From Candidatus Omnitrophota bacterium (lineage in GTDB: Bacteria; Omnitrophota; Gorgyraeia; Duberdicusellales; Duberdicusellaceae): 35,019 nt of DNA. The position numbers and the translations under genes were made by a program. The stretch lies in NCBI GenBank assembly GCA_021159015.1, contig JAGGSQ010000052.1, positions 1-35,019 of the forward strand, in the 5' to 3' direction. The notes beneath the pieces were generated by a model. The model made no database searches, was not told the DNA's origin, and saw only the letters and a list, made by a program, of their open reading frames with translations. Of the stretch, positions 27,645 to 35,019 are shown in pieces (within the stretch, counting starts at the first letter, position 1; each line of letters starts with the position of its first letter).

Positions 27645-28293
27645 ATTCTACATCCTCCTTCAATTGTTCCGTTCTTTCTGTGCCCCGCTGTTTAATCCCT
27701 AACCACTCCGTTAAAACTTCTGCTGCATCCTTCATCTGATGGGAGAAACTATCTACCTTTCCTTCAAAATAGTGGTAAAAAATTATTACTGGGATTGCTA
27801 CTGATAATCCTGCTGCTGTAGTAATTAAAGCCTCCCAGATTCCTCCTGCCAAAACAGAAGCATTTACTTTTCCTCCCAATTCCTGAATTTTCATAAAACA
27901 CTTAATCATTCCTGTAACTGTGCCTAAAAGACCTAAAAGCGGTGATATATGAGCAATGATACCTAAGCCTCTTAAATTTTTCTCCAATTTCCTTAACTCT
28001 CTGGAGCCAGCCCTGGAGATTATCTTTTTTTTCTCAGGATAAGCTCTTCTGTGGATATGAATACCTACGGCTAAAATATGTGCTACAGGGCCTCGTGTCT
28101 CCTTACATAATCTTTCTGCTTCCTCTAATCTGCCTTCAAATAATAGTCTCTTTATCTGAGCAGTTAAATTACCTACATTGGTCTTTATCCTGCGAAAATA
28201 CCACAGTCTCTCCAGAATAATAGCAAAAGCTATTACTGAGCATAATAAAATTGGCCACATTAAAAAGCCGCCTTTTAGAAAAAATTCAAACAT
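27634..28293 (-). CDS. exbB: ExbB/TolQ/MotA-family proton channel protein
   Basis: GGFLMWPILLCSVIAFAIILERLWYFRR, IAHISPLLGLLGTVTGMIKCF, AGGIWEALITTAAGLSVAIPVIIFYHYF. Confidence 0.94.
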   Translation of the reverse strand: MFEFFLKGGFLMWPILLCSVIAFAIILERLWYFRRIKTNVGNLTAQIKRLLFEGRLEEAERLCKETRGPVAHILAVGIHIHRRAYPEKKKIISRAGSRELRKLEKNLRGLGIIAHISPLLGLLGTVTGMIKCFMKIQELGGKVNASVLAGGIWEALITTAAGLSVAIPVIIFYHYFEGKVDSFSHQMKDAAEVLTEWLGIKQRGTERTEQLKEDVEYGV

Positions 28294-28322
28294 AAAAACT
28301 CCTCACTTTTTACTATGATTTT

Positions 28323-28511
28323 TTAAAACCACTCTATCTGCCTTGCTTTTTTTCGTAACCTCTTCAGGCTCAAAACAACCTCTTTAAGAGAATTGGAACA
28401 GTCATACTCTTGAGGAAAACAAAGCCTGCTTCTATCTTTTAAAGCCTCTACTATTAAACCTAACTTCCTGATTTCTTCTTCTAACAATCGGGCAAAGGTA
28501 GCTCTACTCAT
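28323..28511 (-). CDS. Small hypothetical protein (62 aa)
   Basis: Overlaps the upstream small ORF by a few bp inside a tightly packed operon; no recognisable domain. Confidence 0.55.
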   Translation of the reverse strand: MSRATFARLLEEEIRKLGLIVEALKDRSRLCFPQEYDCSNSLKEVVLSLKRLRKKARQIEWF

Positions 28512-28707
28512 CCCTATAAAAATCTTCTTTAATTAAATTTTTTAAACTCATCTCCATAAGTTTTGAGGAAGCCTGTTTAACCATCAAACTAAACTCCTCA
28601 AAAGCCTCCTCTGTAAAGTGTAAGGTTATGCCTTTAACACGAACGTGAATTATTCCATGCGGGCACCTAAAAATACTTCCCATTTTGTTTTTAGACAAGT
28701 CTTCCAT
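28504..28707 (-). CDS. Small conserved-looking hypothetical protein (67 aa) with CPHGxIHV motif
   Basis: MGSIFRCPHGIIHVRVKGITLHFTEEAFEEFSLMVKQA; SD-like ggaggaatt upstream; operon context. Confidence 0.65.
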   Translation of the reverse strand: MEDLSKNKMGSIFRCPHGIIHVRVKGITLHFTEEAFEEFSLMVKQASSKLMEMSLKNLIKEDFYRDE

Positions 28708-28721
28708 AATTAATTCCTCCC

Positions 28722-29165
28722 TTATTCATTTAGTCTCTTTCTTAAACTCTTACCCCAATCTTCTGCTTTTTCAAGCTGGGGCTGGATGTCTCCGTCAATC
28801 TTTAAAGAATCAATAATGATTTCTGCGCCGCAACTTTTCAATCTCTCCTCTAAAATATCCACTGCTTTACAGAACTGGGGATAGATACTATCTCCGGGGC
28901 CGAAAACAGCACCCTTTTTACCATTAAGCCTTATCTTTCTCATCTCTTTCTCAAAGGAGATAAAATCATCCTGTAATTCTCCATCTCCCCAGGTTGAACA
29001 GCCCAATACAATCACATCATAGTCTTTTAACTCCTCAGGACCGGACTCAGTTACATTTTTAACCACAACCTCCGCTCCCGAAGCTTTCAATCCTTCTCCC
29101 ACATATTTAGATAAAGTCTCTGTGTTTCCTGTGGTTGAGCCGTAAATAACAATTGTTTTTTTCAT
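28722..29165 (-). CDS. Flavodoxin
   Basis: IVIYGSTTGNTETLSKYVGEGL FMN-phosphate loop; VLGCSTWGDGELQDDF; FGPGDSIYPQFCKAVDILEERL. Confidence 0.95.
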   Translation of the reverse strand: MKKTIVIYGSTTGNTETLSKYVGEGLKASGAEVVVKNVTESGPEELKDYDVIVLGCSTWGDGELQDDFISFEKEMRKIRLNGKKGAVFGPGDSIYPQFCKAVDILEERLKSCGAEIIIDSLKIDGDIQPQLEKAEDWGKSLRKRLNE

Positions 29166-29183
29166 CTTCCTCCCCTCCTTTCT

Positions 29184-29995
29184 TTAAGGTATCTCAAAGG
29201 TTAAAGTGGCGGTGTAAGCCAATGTATTACATTTATCTTTTAAATTATCTGGAGCAGGTAATTCCATCCTTGCTTTTATAAGATGTGGACCCAATGGATA
29301 ATTCTTATTTCGGCTATACCTTCACTATTTGTTGAGACAGCACAGGCAAAATCATCACCGGTTGAGAAACCAGCGTAAGTTGCATAAACAGGACAGAATG
29401 GGGCAGGTTTGCCATTAAATAAAACTTTAACCGGTAAAAAATCTCCCAATTTTAAATTTAGAGGATTCTTTAAAGGAACTATCTCTAATTTATGACCAAC
29501 CGGTTTATCAAAATTAATCAAATCTTTTTTGCCTATATTTATTAAAGCCTTTGCATATTGTTCATAGTAAAGGCTTACAATAATTCTTCCTTTAACTTCG
29601 GTCTTGGGCCCGATTTGATGATGAACTTCTCCTTTTTCTACATACATTGTGTAAAAACCCGACCTTAATTTGGCAGCAACTACATAACAACCCGGTTCTT
29701 TAAATCTTACTTGTGTGGCTAAAAATCCCCCGGCATTGGGTTTTAAATTATGATGTTTTCCGCATCTGGGACAAACATAATAAAACTCTTCCAGTTGCTT
29801 TGGGGATAAAAAATCATCTACAGGATAATGGTGTCCAAAACCAAAATAAAGATTTGTCTTTGCCCCGTATTTAGAATAAATTTCAGGATTATAATCAGAA
29901 GCATTAATCCATAAGGTATGAGCAGAAGCACTGGCAGAGGACAACAAACAAATGCTTAGAAACAAACCTGCAACAAAAAAATTTCTCTTTCTCAT
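29184..29995 (-). CDS. DUF4198-like secreted protein, apparent frameshift near its 3' end
   Basis: Signal peptide; HTLWINASDYNPE, KTNLYFGFGHHYPVDDFL, typical DUF4198 layout. Track ORF ends at 29276 (IIHWVHIL*); the neighbouring frame continues GPHLIKARMELPAPDNLKDKCNTLAYTATLTFEIP* to about 29184. Confidence 0.75.
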
Positions 29996-30010
29996 CTTAC
30001 ACCTCCATTT

Positions 30011-31831
30011 TTAGAATTTTATTTTTACTCCACCCAAAAACTCTGTGCCATCTATATCATACTCATCAGAAATATTTTTCTTACCGAAGATATTATCCAC
30101 TCGCGCAAAAATAGAAGCATTCTTCCCCATATCTTTGGTTAAAGAAAGGTTGAATATGGTATAGCCTCCCAATCTGTTGTAATCACTATCATATCTTCTT
30201 CCAATGTATTCGCTTTCAAGATTTACATTGATATTAATCCCGGGAATTATCCAGCTAATTTCTAAAGTCAACTTATGTTTTGGTTTATAGGTAAGCTCTT
30301 TTTTTGTGCTTTTATCTTCAGTATCCAGGAAAGTATATCCCAGTCTTGCCGTTAAATTATCTTTAATCTGACTGGCTAAGCTTAACTCTATTCCTTGAGT
30401 CATTGCCTTATTCACATTTTCCCAATACATATCCCAGGGGAATTTTGGAGCACCCCAAGGCCAAAAATGTTTTTCAATCCTGTAACTTATCAAATCTTTA
30501 AGTTTATTCCTGAAACAAGATAATTTTCCTAAGAGTTTCTTTGAAAATTTATATTCAGCCCCTACCTGATAACCCACAGATTTTTCTGGTTTTAAATCAG
30601 GATTGGCATGAACAAGATAAGGTCCCATCCTCCAGCCATCTGCATAAAGCTTAACCAATGTAGGACCTCTGAAGGCTCTTCCTACAGATGCCCTTAATTT
30701 AAAATCCTCACTCACCTTATAAAGCAGACTTGCTTTAGGATTGACTTCTGTTCCCCATCTGTTATGGTCATCTATACGTGTTCCCAAAACAAAAATAAAA
30801 GGTGAAAAATCTATCTCATCCTGAATGAAGAAACTGTGAAGAGTCTGGTCTGCTTTATAAACTTTGCCTTTATCATCTACTTCTTCCTTGTGATAATGAT
30901 AGCCACCGGTTACAGTATGAATATCTAAAATCAGCCGGCTATAATTTATCTCTGTTTCATATGAATCGTCTTCCCAGTCTGAGGATTTATCAGTAGTCCA
31001 GTGTTTGTAATTAAACCAGGAGCCTCTTAAAGTCAATTTAGATAATTCATCAGGAGTCCATTCCCAGATAGAGTTAAGGCTAAATCTTTCTTGCTTGCGT
31101 CCTTCATCCTTCATTCTGTGTTCAGAATAAGAGGGCTTAAGAGTCAATTTAGATTCCGGGCTAAACTTATATTCGAAACTTGCCTGAAACATATTCTCCC
31201 GGTATTGGTCTGTTATTTTATGAACACCTTCTGATTCTCTGTAAGTATAATTAAGAAAGCAACCGAACTTGTCTTTTTTAGCCCCCCCATTTACCTCGTG
31301 AATCTGCATTCCTCTACTGCCAAAACTGACAGAAGCAGAAAATGTGGGTTTTTCCGGTGCGGATTTAGTAATAACATTAATTACTCCGCCTACAGCATCG
31401 CTTCCATATAAAGCAGAAGCAGGCCCTTTTACAACTTCAATCCTTTCTACCGCTTCTATAGGAATCTGTTGTAAGTCAACAGCGACAGCGTGCCCTCCTA
31501 AAATCCTCTGTCCATCTACCAAAATGAGAGTATGCTTTGCATCAAGCCCCAGCATCTCAATTTTTCCTTTATCACCCCAGGAGCCACAATTTTTATTAAT
31601 CTTTATTCCTGTTAGATACGTTAAAGCATCCTGAACTGTCTTGATATTTTTAGCTTTAATCTCTTCTTTGGTAATTACCTCTGCTTCAGTTGGCACATCA
31701 CCCAAAGTATGCTCTGTTTTTGTAGCAGTAACTATGACCTCGCCTAAATTAAATGCTTTCCCTTGAGCCTTTGCCTGATTTGAATTTAAACTAAGCAAAA
31801 TTGCTACTGCCAGAAACTTGCAAACCTTCAT
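30011..31831 (-). CDS. TonB-dependent outer-membrane receptor
   Basis: Signal peptide; GEVIVTATKTEHTLGDVPTEAEVITKEEI (TonB box/plug), PASALYGSDAVGGVINVITK, C-terminal beta-barrel ending ...FLGGVKIKF. Start at 31831 has an upstream AGGAGG; the 31864 start crosses the operator palindrome. Confidence 0.95.
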   Translation of the reverse strand: MKVCKFLAVAILLSLNSNQAKAQGKAFNLGEVIVTATKTEHTLGDVPTEAEVITKEEIKAKNIKTVQDALTYLTGIKINKNCGSWGDKGKIEMLGLDAKHTLILVDGQRILGGHAVAVDLQQIPIEAVERIEVVKGPASALYGSDAVGGVINVITKSAPEKPTFSASVSFGSRGMQIHEVNGGAKKDKFGCFLNYTYRESEGVHKITDQYRENMFQASFEYKFSPESKLTLKPSYSEHRMKDEGRKQERFSLNSIWEWTPDELSKLTLRGSWFNYKHWTTDKSSDWEDDSYETEINYSRLILDIHTVTGGYHYHKEEVDDKGKVYKADQTLHSFFIQDEIDFSPFIFVLGTRIDDHNRWGTEVNPKASLLYKVSEDFKLRASVGRAFRGPTLVKLYADGWRMGPYLVHANPDLKPEKSVGYQVGAEYKFSKKLLGKLSCFRNKLKDLISYRIEKHFWPWGAPKFPWDMYWENVNKAMTQGIELSLASQIKDNLTARLGYTFLDTEDKSTKKELTYKPKHKLTLEISWIIPGININVNLESEYIGRRYDSDYNRLGGYTIFNLSLTKDMGKNASIFARVDNIFGKKNISDEYDIDGTEFLGGVKIKF

Positions 31832-31847
31832 CTTGCACCTCCTTTTG

Positions 31848-31861
31848 TTAGGTTTACCTAA
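31848..31861. promoter_or_regulatory. DtxR-type operator-like palindrome upstream of the TonB-dependent receptor gene
   Basis: TTAGG-TTTA-CCTAA within the longer TGTTAGGTTTACCTAACA (31846-31863); same half-sites and spacing as the two sites at the dtxR-like promoter. Confidence 0.65.
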
Positions 31862-31879
31862 CATTTCATTTAAAAAAAT

Positions 31880-33889
31880 TTATCCTGTAAAAATCTTACC
31901 TATCTGATAGAAAAGAACACTTAAAACCCATCCTAAGATTAAACTGTAAGATACAGCCAGAGCAGCCCATTTCCAGTTGGTTTCCCTTTTTATGGTAGCA
32001 ATTGCGGCAATGCAGGGAATGTAAATCAAAGTCATAATCAAAAAGGCATAAGCGGATAAAGGAGTAAACTGTTGCAATAAAACTGCTTTTAAACCCTCTT
32101 CCGTTGCTCCATATAAAGTTCCCAGAGTTCCTACCATAACTTCTTTTGCCAGTATGCCAAAAACAAGGGCAACGCCTGCCTGCCAGAAACCAAATCCGGC
32201 TGGTTTAAATAAAGGAGCTAAAATTTTGCCAAACTTACCAATCAAAGAATTTTCTCCCGCGTATCCAACTCCCAAAGGAAGACTTGATAAAAGCCAGACA
32301 AGCACAACTCCCAGGAATATAATTGTTCCTGCCTTTTTCACAAATAAAGAAGACCTCGTCCACATAGACAAAAGAACATTTCTTATTGTTGGGATTCTGT
32401 AAGGCGGAAGTTCCATAACTAAAGGAGCAACCTCTCCTTTAAAGAACATATGTTTAAAAACCTTGGCTACAAAAATTGCTAAGATTATCCCCAGGATATA
32501 CAGAGAAAATACAATCAACCCTTGATTTTTAGGGAAAAAAGCTGAGGCAAAAAGAATATAAACTGGAAGGCGAGCAGAACAGCTCATTAAGGGATTAACC
32601 AGAATTGTTAAAATCCTGTCTTTTCTTGACTCCAGAGTCCTTGCGGCCATAATTCCTGGAATATTACATCCAAAACCCAAAAGCATAGGGATAAATGATT
32701 TTCCATGCAACCCTAAAGCATGCATGAATCTGTCCACAACAAAGGCAGCTCTTGCCAGATACCCGGAATCCTCTAAAATTGATATTCCTAAAAATAAAAA
32801 CACAATATTGGGCAAAAAAACCAAAACCGAACCTACTCCACTTATTATTCCATCAGAAACTAAAGAGCCAGCCCAAAAGGGGAGGTTTTGATTTTCAAAA
32901 AATAGTTTAGCGCTTTCAGCCAAACTGCCAAAAAACCCATCAACTAAATCAGCAATAGGTGAGCCAAGGCTAAATACCATCTGAAACAATAAATACATAA
33001 AAAATAAAAAGAGAGGGATTCCCAAAATGCGACTGGTTAACACTTTATCCAGTTTATCAGAAAAGGTAAGGCGGTCCTCTAAAGATATTTCTTTTTTAAC
33101 ACATTCTTTAACCACACCTTTTAAAAAAGCATATCTTCTTTCTATTATGAACGTTTCTAAATCTTCGCCTGTAAACCTTGAGAGCTCTCTCTCTGCTTTA
33201 TTTTTTACTTCTTCTATGTGCGGTATAGTGTTGTTTTCTATTTCCTTCAATAGGTCAAAACCCTGTTCCAGAACTCTTATAGCTGCAGCTCTTGGGGATA
33301 TATTTAAGGAGATCTCTTTATCTTTAAGAAGCAAAATAATCTCCTCTATTGTGCTTTCTAAATTTTGATAATCTATTTTGAAAGGTTTCCTTATATCCTT
33401 CTCCAGATTAACTATAATTTTCTCTTTTAAATCTTTAATACCCTTTCCTTTTGAAGCCACAGTTTCTACAATATCTGTTCCTAAAATCTTGGAAAGTTTT
33501 TGGGTATCAATTCTTATTTTACTTTTTCCTACTATATCCATCATATTTAAATCTAAAAGAAGCGGCTGCCCCATCTCCAAGAGCTGAATTACAAGATAAA
33601 GGTTTCTCTCTAAATTTGAAGCATCAATCACACAAATAACTAAATCTGGCTTTTCTTTAATTAAAAAATCACGGGCTATCCTTTCATCAATGGAATAAGC
33701 ACTGAGGCTATAAGTTCCCGGTAAATCCACAACCTCTATTCTTTCATCCTGATAAGTAAAATATCCCTGCTTTTTCTCAACTGTAGTTCCAGGCCAATTT
33801 CCAATCTTTTCTCTTGCTCCGCATAAAAGATTAAATACTGTAGTTTTTCCTGAATTGGGATTTCCTGCTAAAGCAATTTTATAACCCAT
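31880..33889 (-). CDS. feoB: Ferrous iron transport protein B
   Basis: GNPNSGKTTVFNLLCG, NWPGTTVEKKQG, DLPGTYSLSAYSIDE, GFGCNIPGIMAARTL; 669 aa. Confidence 0.97.
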   Translation of the reverse strand: MGYKIALAGNPNSGKTTVFNLLCGAREKIGNWPGTTVEKKQGYFTYQDERIEVVDLPGTYSLSAYSIDERIARDFLIKEKPDLVICVIDASNLERNLYLVIQLLEMGQPLLLDLNMMDIVGKSKIRIDTQKLSKILGTDIVETVASKGKGIKDLKEKIIVNLEKDIRKPFKIDYQNLESTIEEIILLLKDKEISLNISPRAAAIRVLEQGFDLLKEIENNTIPHIEEVKNKAERELSRFTGEDLETFIIERRYAFLKGVVKECVKKEISLEDRLTFSDKLDKVLTSRILGIPLFLFFMYLLFQMVFSLGSPIADLVDGFFGSLAESAKLFFENQNLPFWAGSLVSDGIISGVGSVLVFLPNIVFLFLGISILEDSGYLARAAFVVDRFMHALGLHGKSFIPMLLGFGCNIPGIMAARTLESRKDRILTILVNPLMSCSARLPVYILFASAFFPKNQGLIVFSLYILGIILAIFVAKVFKHMFFKGEVAPLVMELPPYRIPTIRNVLLSMWTRSSLFVKKAGTIIFLGVVLVWLLSSLPLGVGYAGENSLIGKFGKILAPLFKPAGFGFWQAGVALVFGILAKEVMVGTLGTLYGATEEGLKAVLLQQFTPLSAYAFLIMTLIYIPCIAAIATIKRETNWKWAALAVSYSLILGWVLSVLFYQIGKIFTG

Positions 33890-33891
33890 TT

Positions 33892-34122
33892 TTATCCCTT
33901 CTTTACATACTCAACAAAAATTCTAAAAGAAGCGCCTCTGCCTAAAGCTATCCTTGAATTGCCTAAGGAGATTAAAAGAAGGCCTCTGGTATTATTTAAT
34001 ACTTTTATAATTTCTCCCTCATTTATCCCCATATTCATAACTCTTGATACAAAACCTCTTCCTCCAATTATTCTTACAATTCTTACTAATCTTTTTTCCT
34101 CTACCATTGATAAAGGCATCAT
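33892..34122 (-). CDS. feoA: Ferrous iron transport protein A
   Basis: 76 aa, SH3-like FeoA pattern: GRGFVSRVMNMGINEGEIIKVLNNTRGLLLISLGNSRIALGRGASFRIFV. Confidence 0.9.
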   Translation of the reverse strand: MMPLSMVEEKRLVRIVRIIGGRGFVSRVMNMGINEGEIIKVLNNTRGLLLISLGNSRIALGRGASFRIFVEYVKKG

Positions 34123-34844
34123 AAAACCTCAACAATCACTTTTTCTGCTTCTTCTTTTCTTAAACTTATATGGGTATTTTTTATTAAAACGTCTACAGGA
34201 GAACCTAAAGGAGCAACTTTTTCTATTTTGAGTATCTCACCCTTTACAAAGCCTAAACCTAAAAGTTTACTTTTTAAAATACCGGTATCAGTTATTTTTG
34301 ATATTTTTGCTTTGGCACCAACTTTTAAATCACTTAATTTAACTATGTTATTTTGGGAATTTCCTCCCAAAAATTTAGCCTTACATTCAAGGGGTCTTTT
34401 CTTGTGCTTGACAAAATAGTAAAAGTTGTTTAACCACTCAGGCTCACCCTGTGGACAGGTCTCAATAAAATCTATAAACTTAATGATTCTCTCAAGAGTC
34501 TCTTTGCTTAAATAATGCTCAATCCTGCAGGCATCAGTTTCAGCAATTTTCTCATCTATCCCTAAAATCTGGTGAAGAAATTTTTTAAGCATAATATGCC
34601 TTCCATAAACTGCCTTTGCTTTGTTGATACCTTCCTGAGTTAATTCAATGTATCCGTAGTATTCATGCACTATTAAATTCTTCTCTTTAAGTTTTCTTAA
34701 AACCTCAACTACTGAAGGAGCCTTAACCTTTAAATGTTTGGCTAAATCTTTAACTCTCACTGTCTGCTTTTTTTGTTTAATTACAAAAATACTCTCCAGA
34801 TAATCTTCTAATGAAGGGCTAATAGTTAAAACATTCCTTGCCAT
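34119..34844 (-). CDS. DtxR/MntR-family metal-dependent regulator with C-terminal FeoA-like domain
   Basis: SLEDYLESIFVIKQKKQTVRVKDLAKHLKVKAPSVVEVLRKLKEKNLIVHEYYGYIELTQEG; C-terminal SKLLGLGFVKGEILKIEKVAPLGSPVDVLIKNTHISLRKEEAEKVIVE. Confidence 0.95.
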   Translation of the reverse strand: MARNVLTISPSLEDYLESIFVIKQKKQTVRVKDLAKHLKVKAPSVVEVLRKLKEKNLIVHEYYGYIELTQEGINKAKAVYGRHIMLKKFLHQILGIDEKIAETDACRIEHYLSKETLERIIKFIDFIETCPQGEPEWLNNFYYFVKHKKRPLECKAKFLGGNSQNNIVKLSDLKVGAKAKISKITDTGILKSKLLGLGFVKGEILKIEKVAPLGSPVDVLIKNTHISLRKEEAEKVIVEVL

Positions 34845-34860
34845 CTTTTCACCTCCTTAG

Positions 34861-34902
34861 TTAAGGAGACCTAATTATATTAGGCATCCCTAACTTCGTC
34901 AA
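34861..34902 (-). promoter_or_regulatory. Sigma-70-type promoter with two overlapping DtxR-like operators
   Basis: Minus strand: TTGACG (34897-34902), 17-bp spacer, TATAAT (34874-34879). Operators TTAGGCATCCCTAA (34880-34893, inside the spacer) and TTAAGGAGACCTAA (34861-34874, touching the -10 and the start region). SD TAAGGAGGT precedes the ATG at 34844. Confidence 0.8.
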
Positions 34903-35019
34903 GAGTTTTTCTAAAAATTTTAAACCTCCCCATCCCTCCATTTTTCTAATCATCCCCTTTGATTTCACTAATGAGATTCACGGATGTAAGAGAAGAAATC
35001 TTTAAGAATGATTTAACCC

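Noticed and set aside
33027-33639. Plus-strand ORFs opposite feoB (and similar plus ORFs opposite purL, leuS, purF)
   Set aside because: Antisense shadows of strongly conserved genes; no independent coding evidence.
1-35019. CRISPR arrays, tRNA/rRNA genes, transposases, riboswitches
   Set aside because: Looked for by eye and not found; the only tandem repeats are the 7-bp and 8-bp tracts and the protein-coding HP repeats. A tRNAscan/Infernal run would be needed to exclude small RNAs firmly.

Overview
35 kb of a low-GC bacterial chromosome, with nearly every convincing gene on the minus strand. The gene content suggests a Gram-negative lineage, possibly Omnitrophota-like, but taxonomy cannot be settled from the sequence. 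Right to left (direction of transcription): (i) 34.9-26.5 kb, an iron-acquisition operon: DtxR/MntR-type regulator, FeoA, FeoB, TonB-dependent receptor, DUF4198-like protein, flavodoxin, two tiny ORFs, ExbB, ExbD, TonB. Its promoter is canonical (TTGACG-N17-TATAAT) and sits under two tandem TTAGG-N4-CCTAA operator-like sites. A third such site precedes the receptor gene. (ii) 26.1-23.7 kb, an ECF sigma / zf-HC2 anti-sigma / Spy-like / secreted EF-hand plus HP-repeat protein operon. (iii) 23.0-5.7 kb, mostly housekeeping genes: NYN protein, nfo, leuS, comEA, a short comEC, purU, purB, a PurS-PurL fusion, purQ, purF, a HEAT-repeat protein, purM, O-antigen ligase. (iv) 5.0-0 kb, a surface-glycan / RiPP-like module: GT9, a frameshifted GT39, a degenerate S26-type peptidase, a PqqD-like protein, a small Cys-containing precursor-like peptide and a SPASM radical SAM enzyme. 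The most interesting signals are the RiPP-like cassette (small peptide with a strong SD, a 7-bp tandem repeat inside the radical SAM gene, a peptidase that has lost its Ser), the iron operon with its operators, and the secreted HP-repeat protein under an ECF sigma/anti-sigma pair. Several frameshifted genes cluster at 1.9-5.7 kb and 23.0-23.7 kb, while long housekeeping ORFs are intact.
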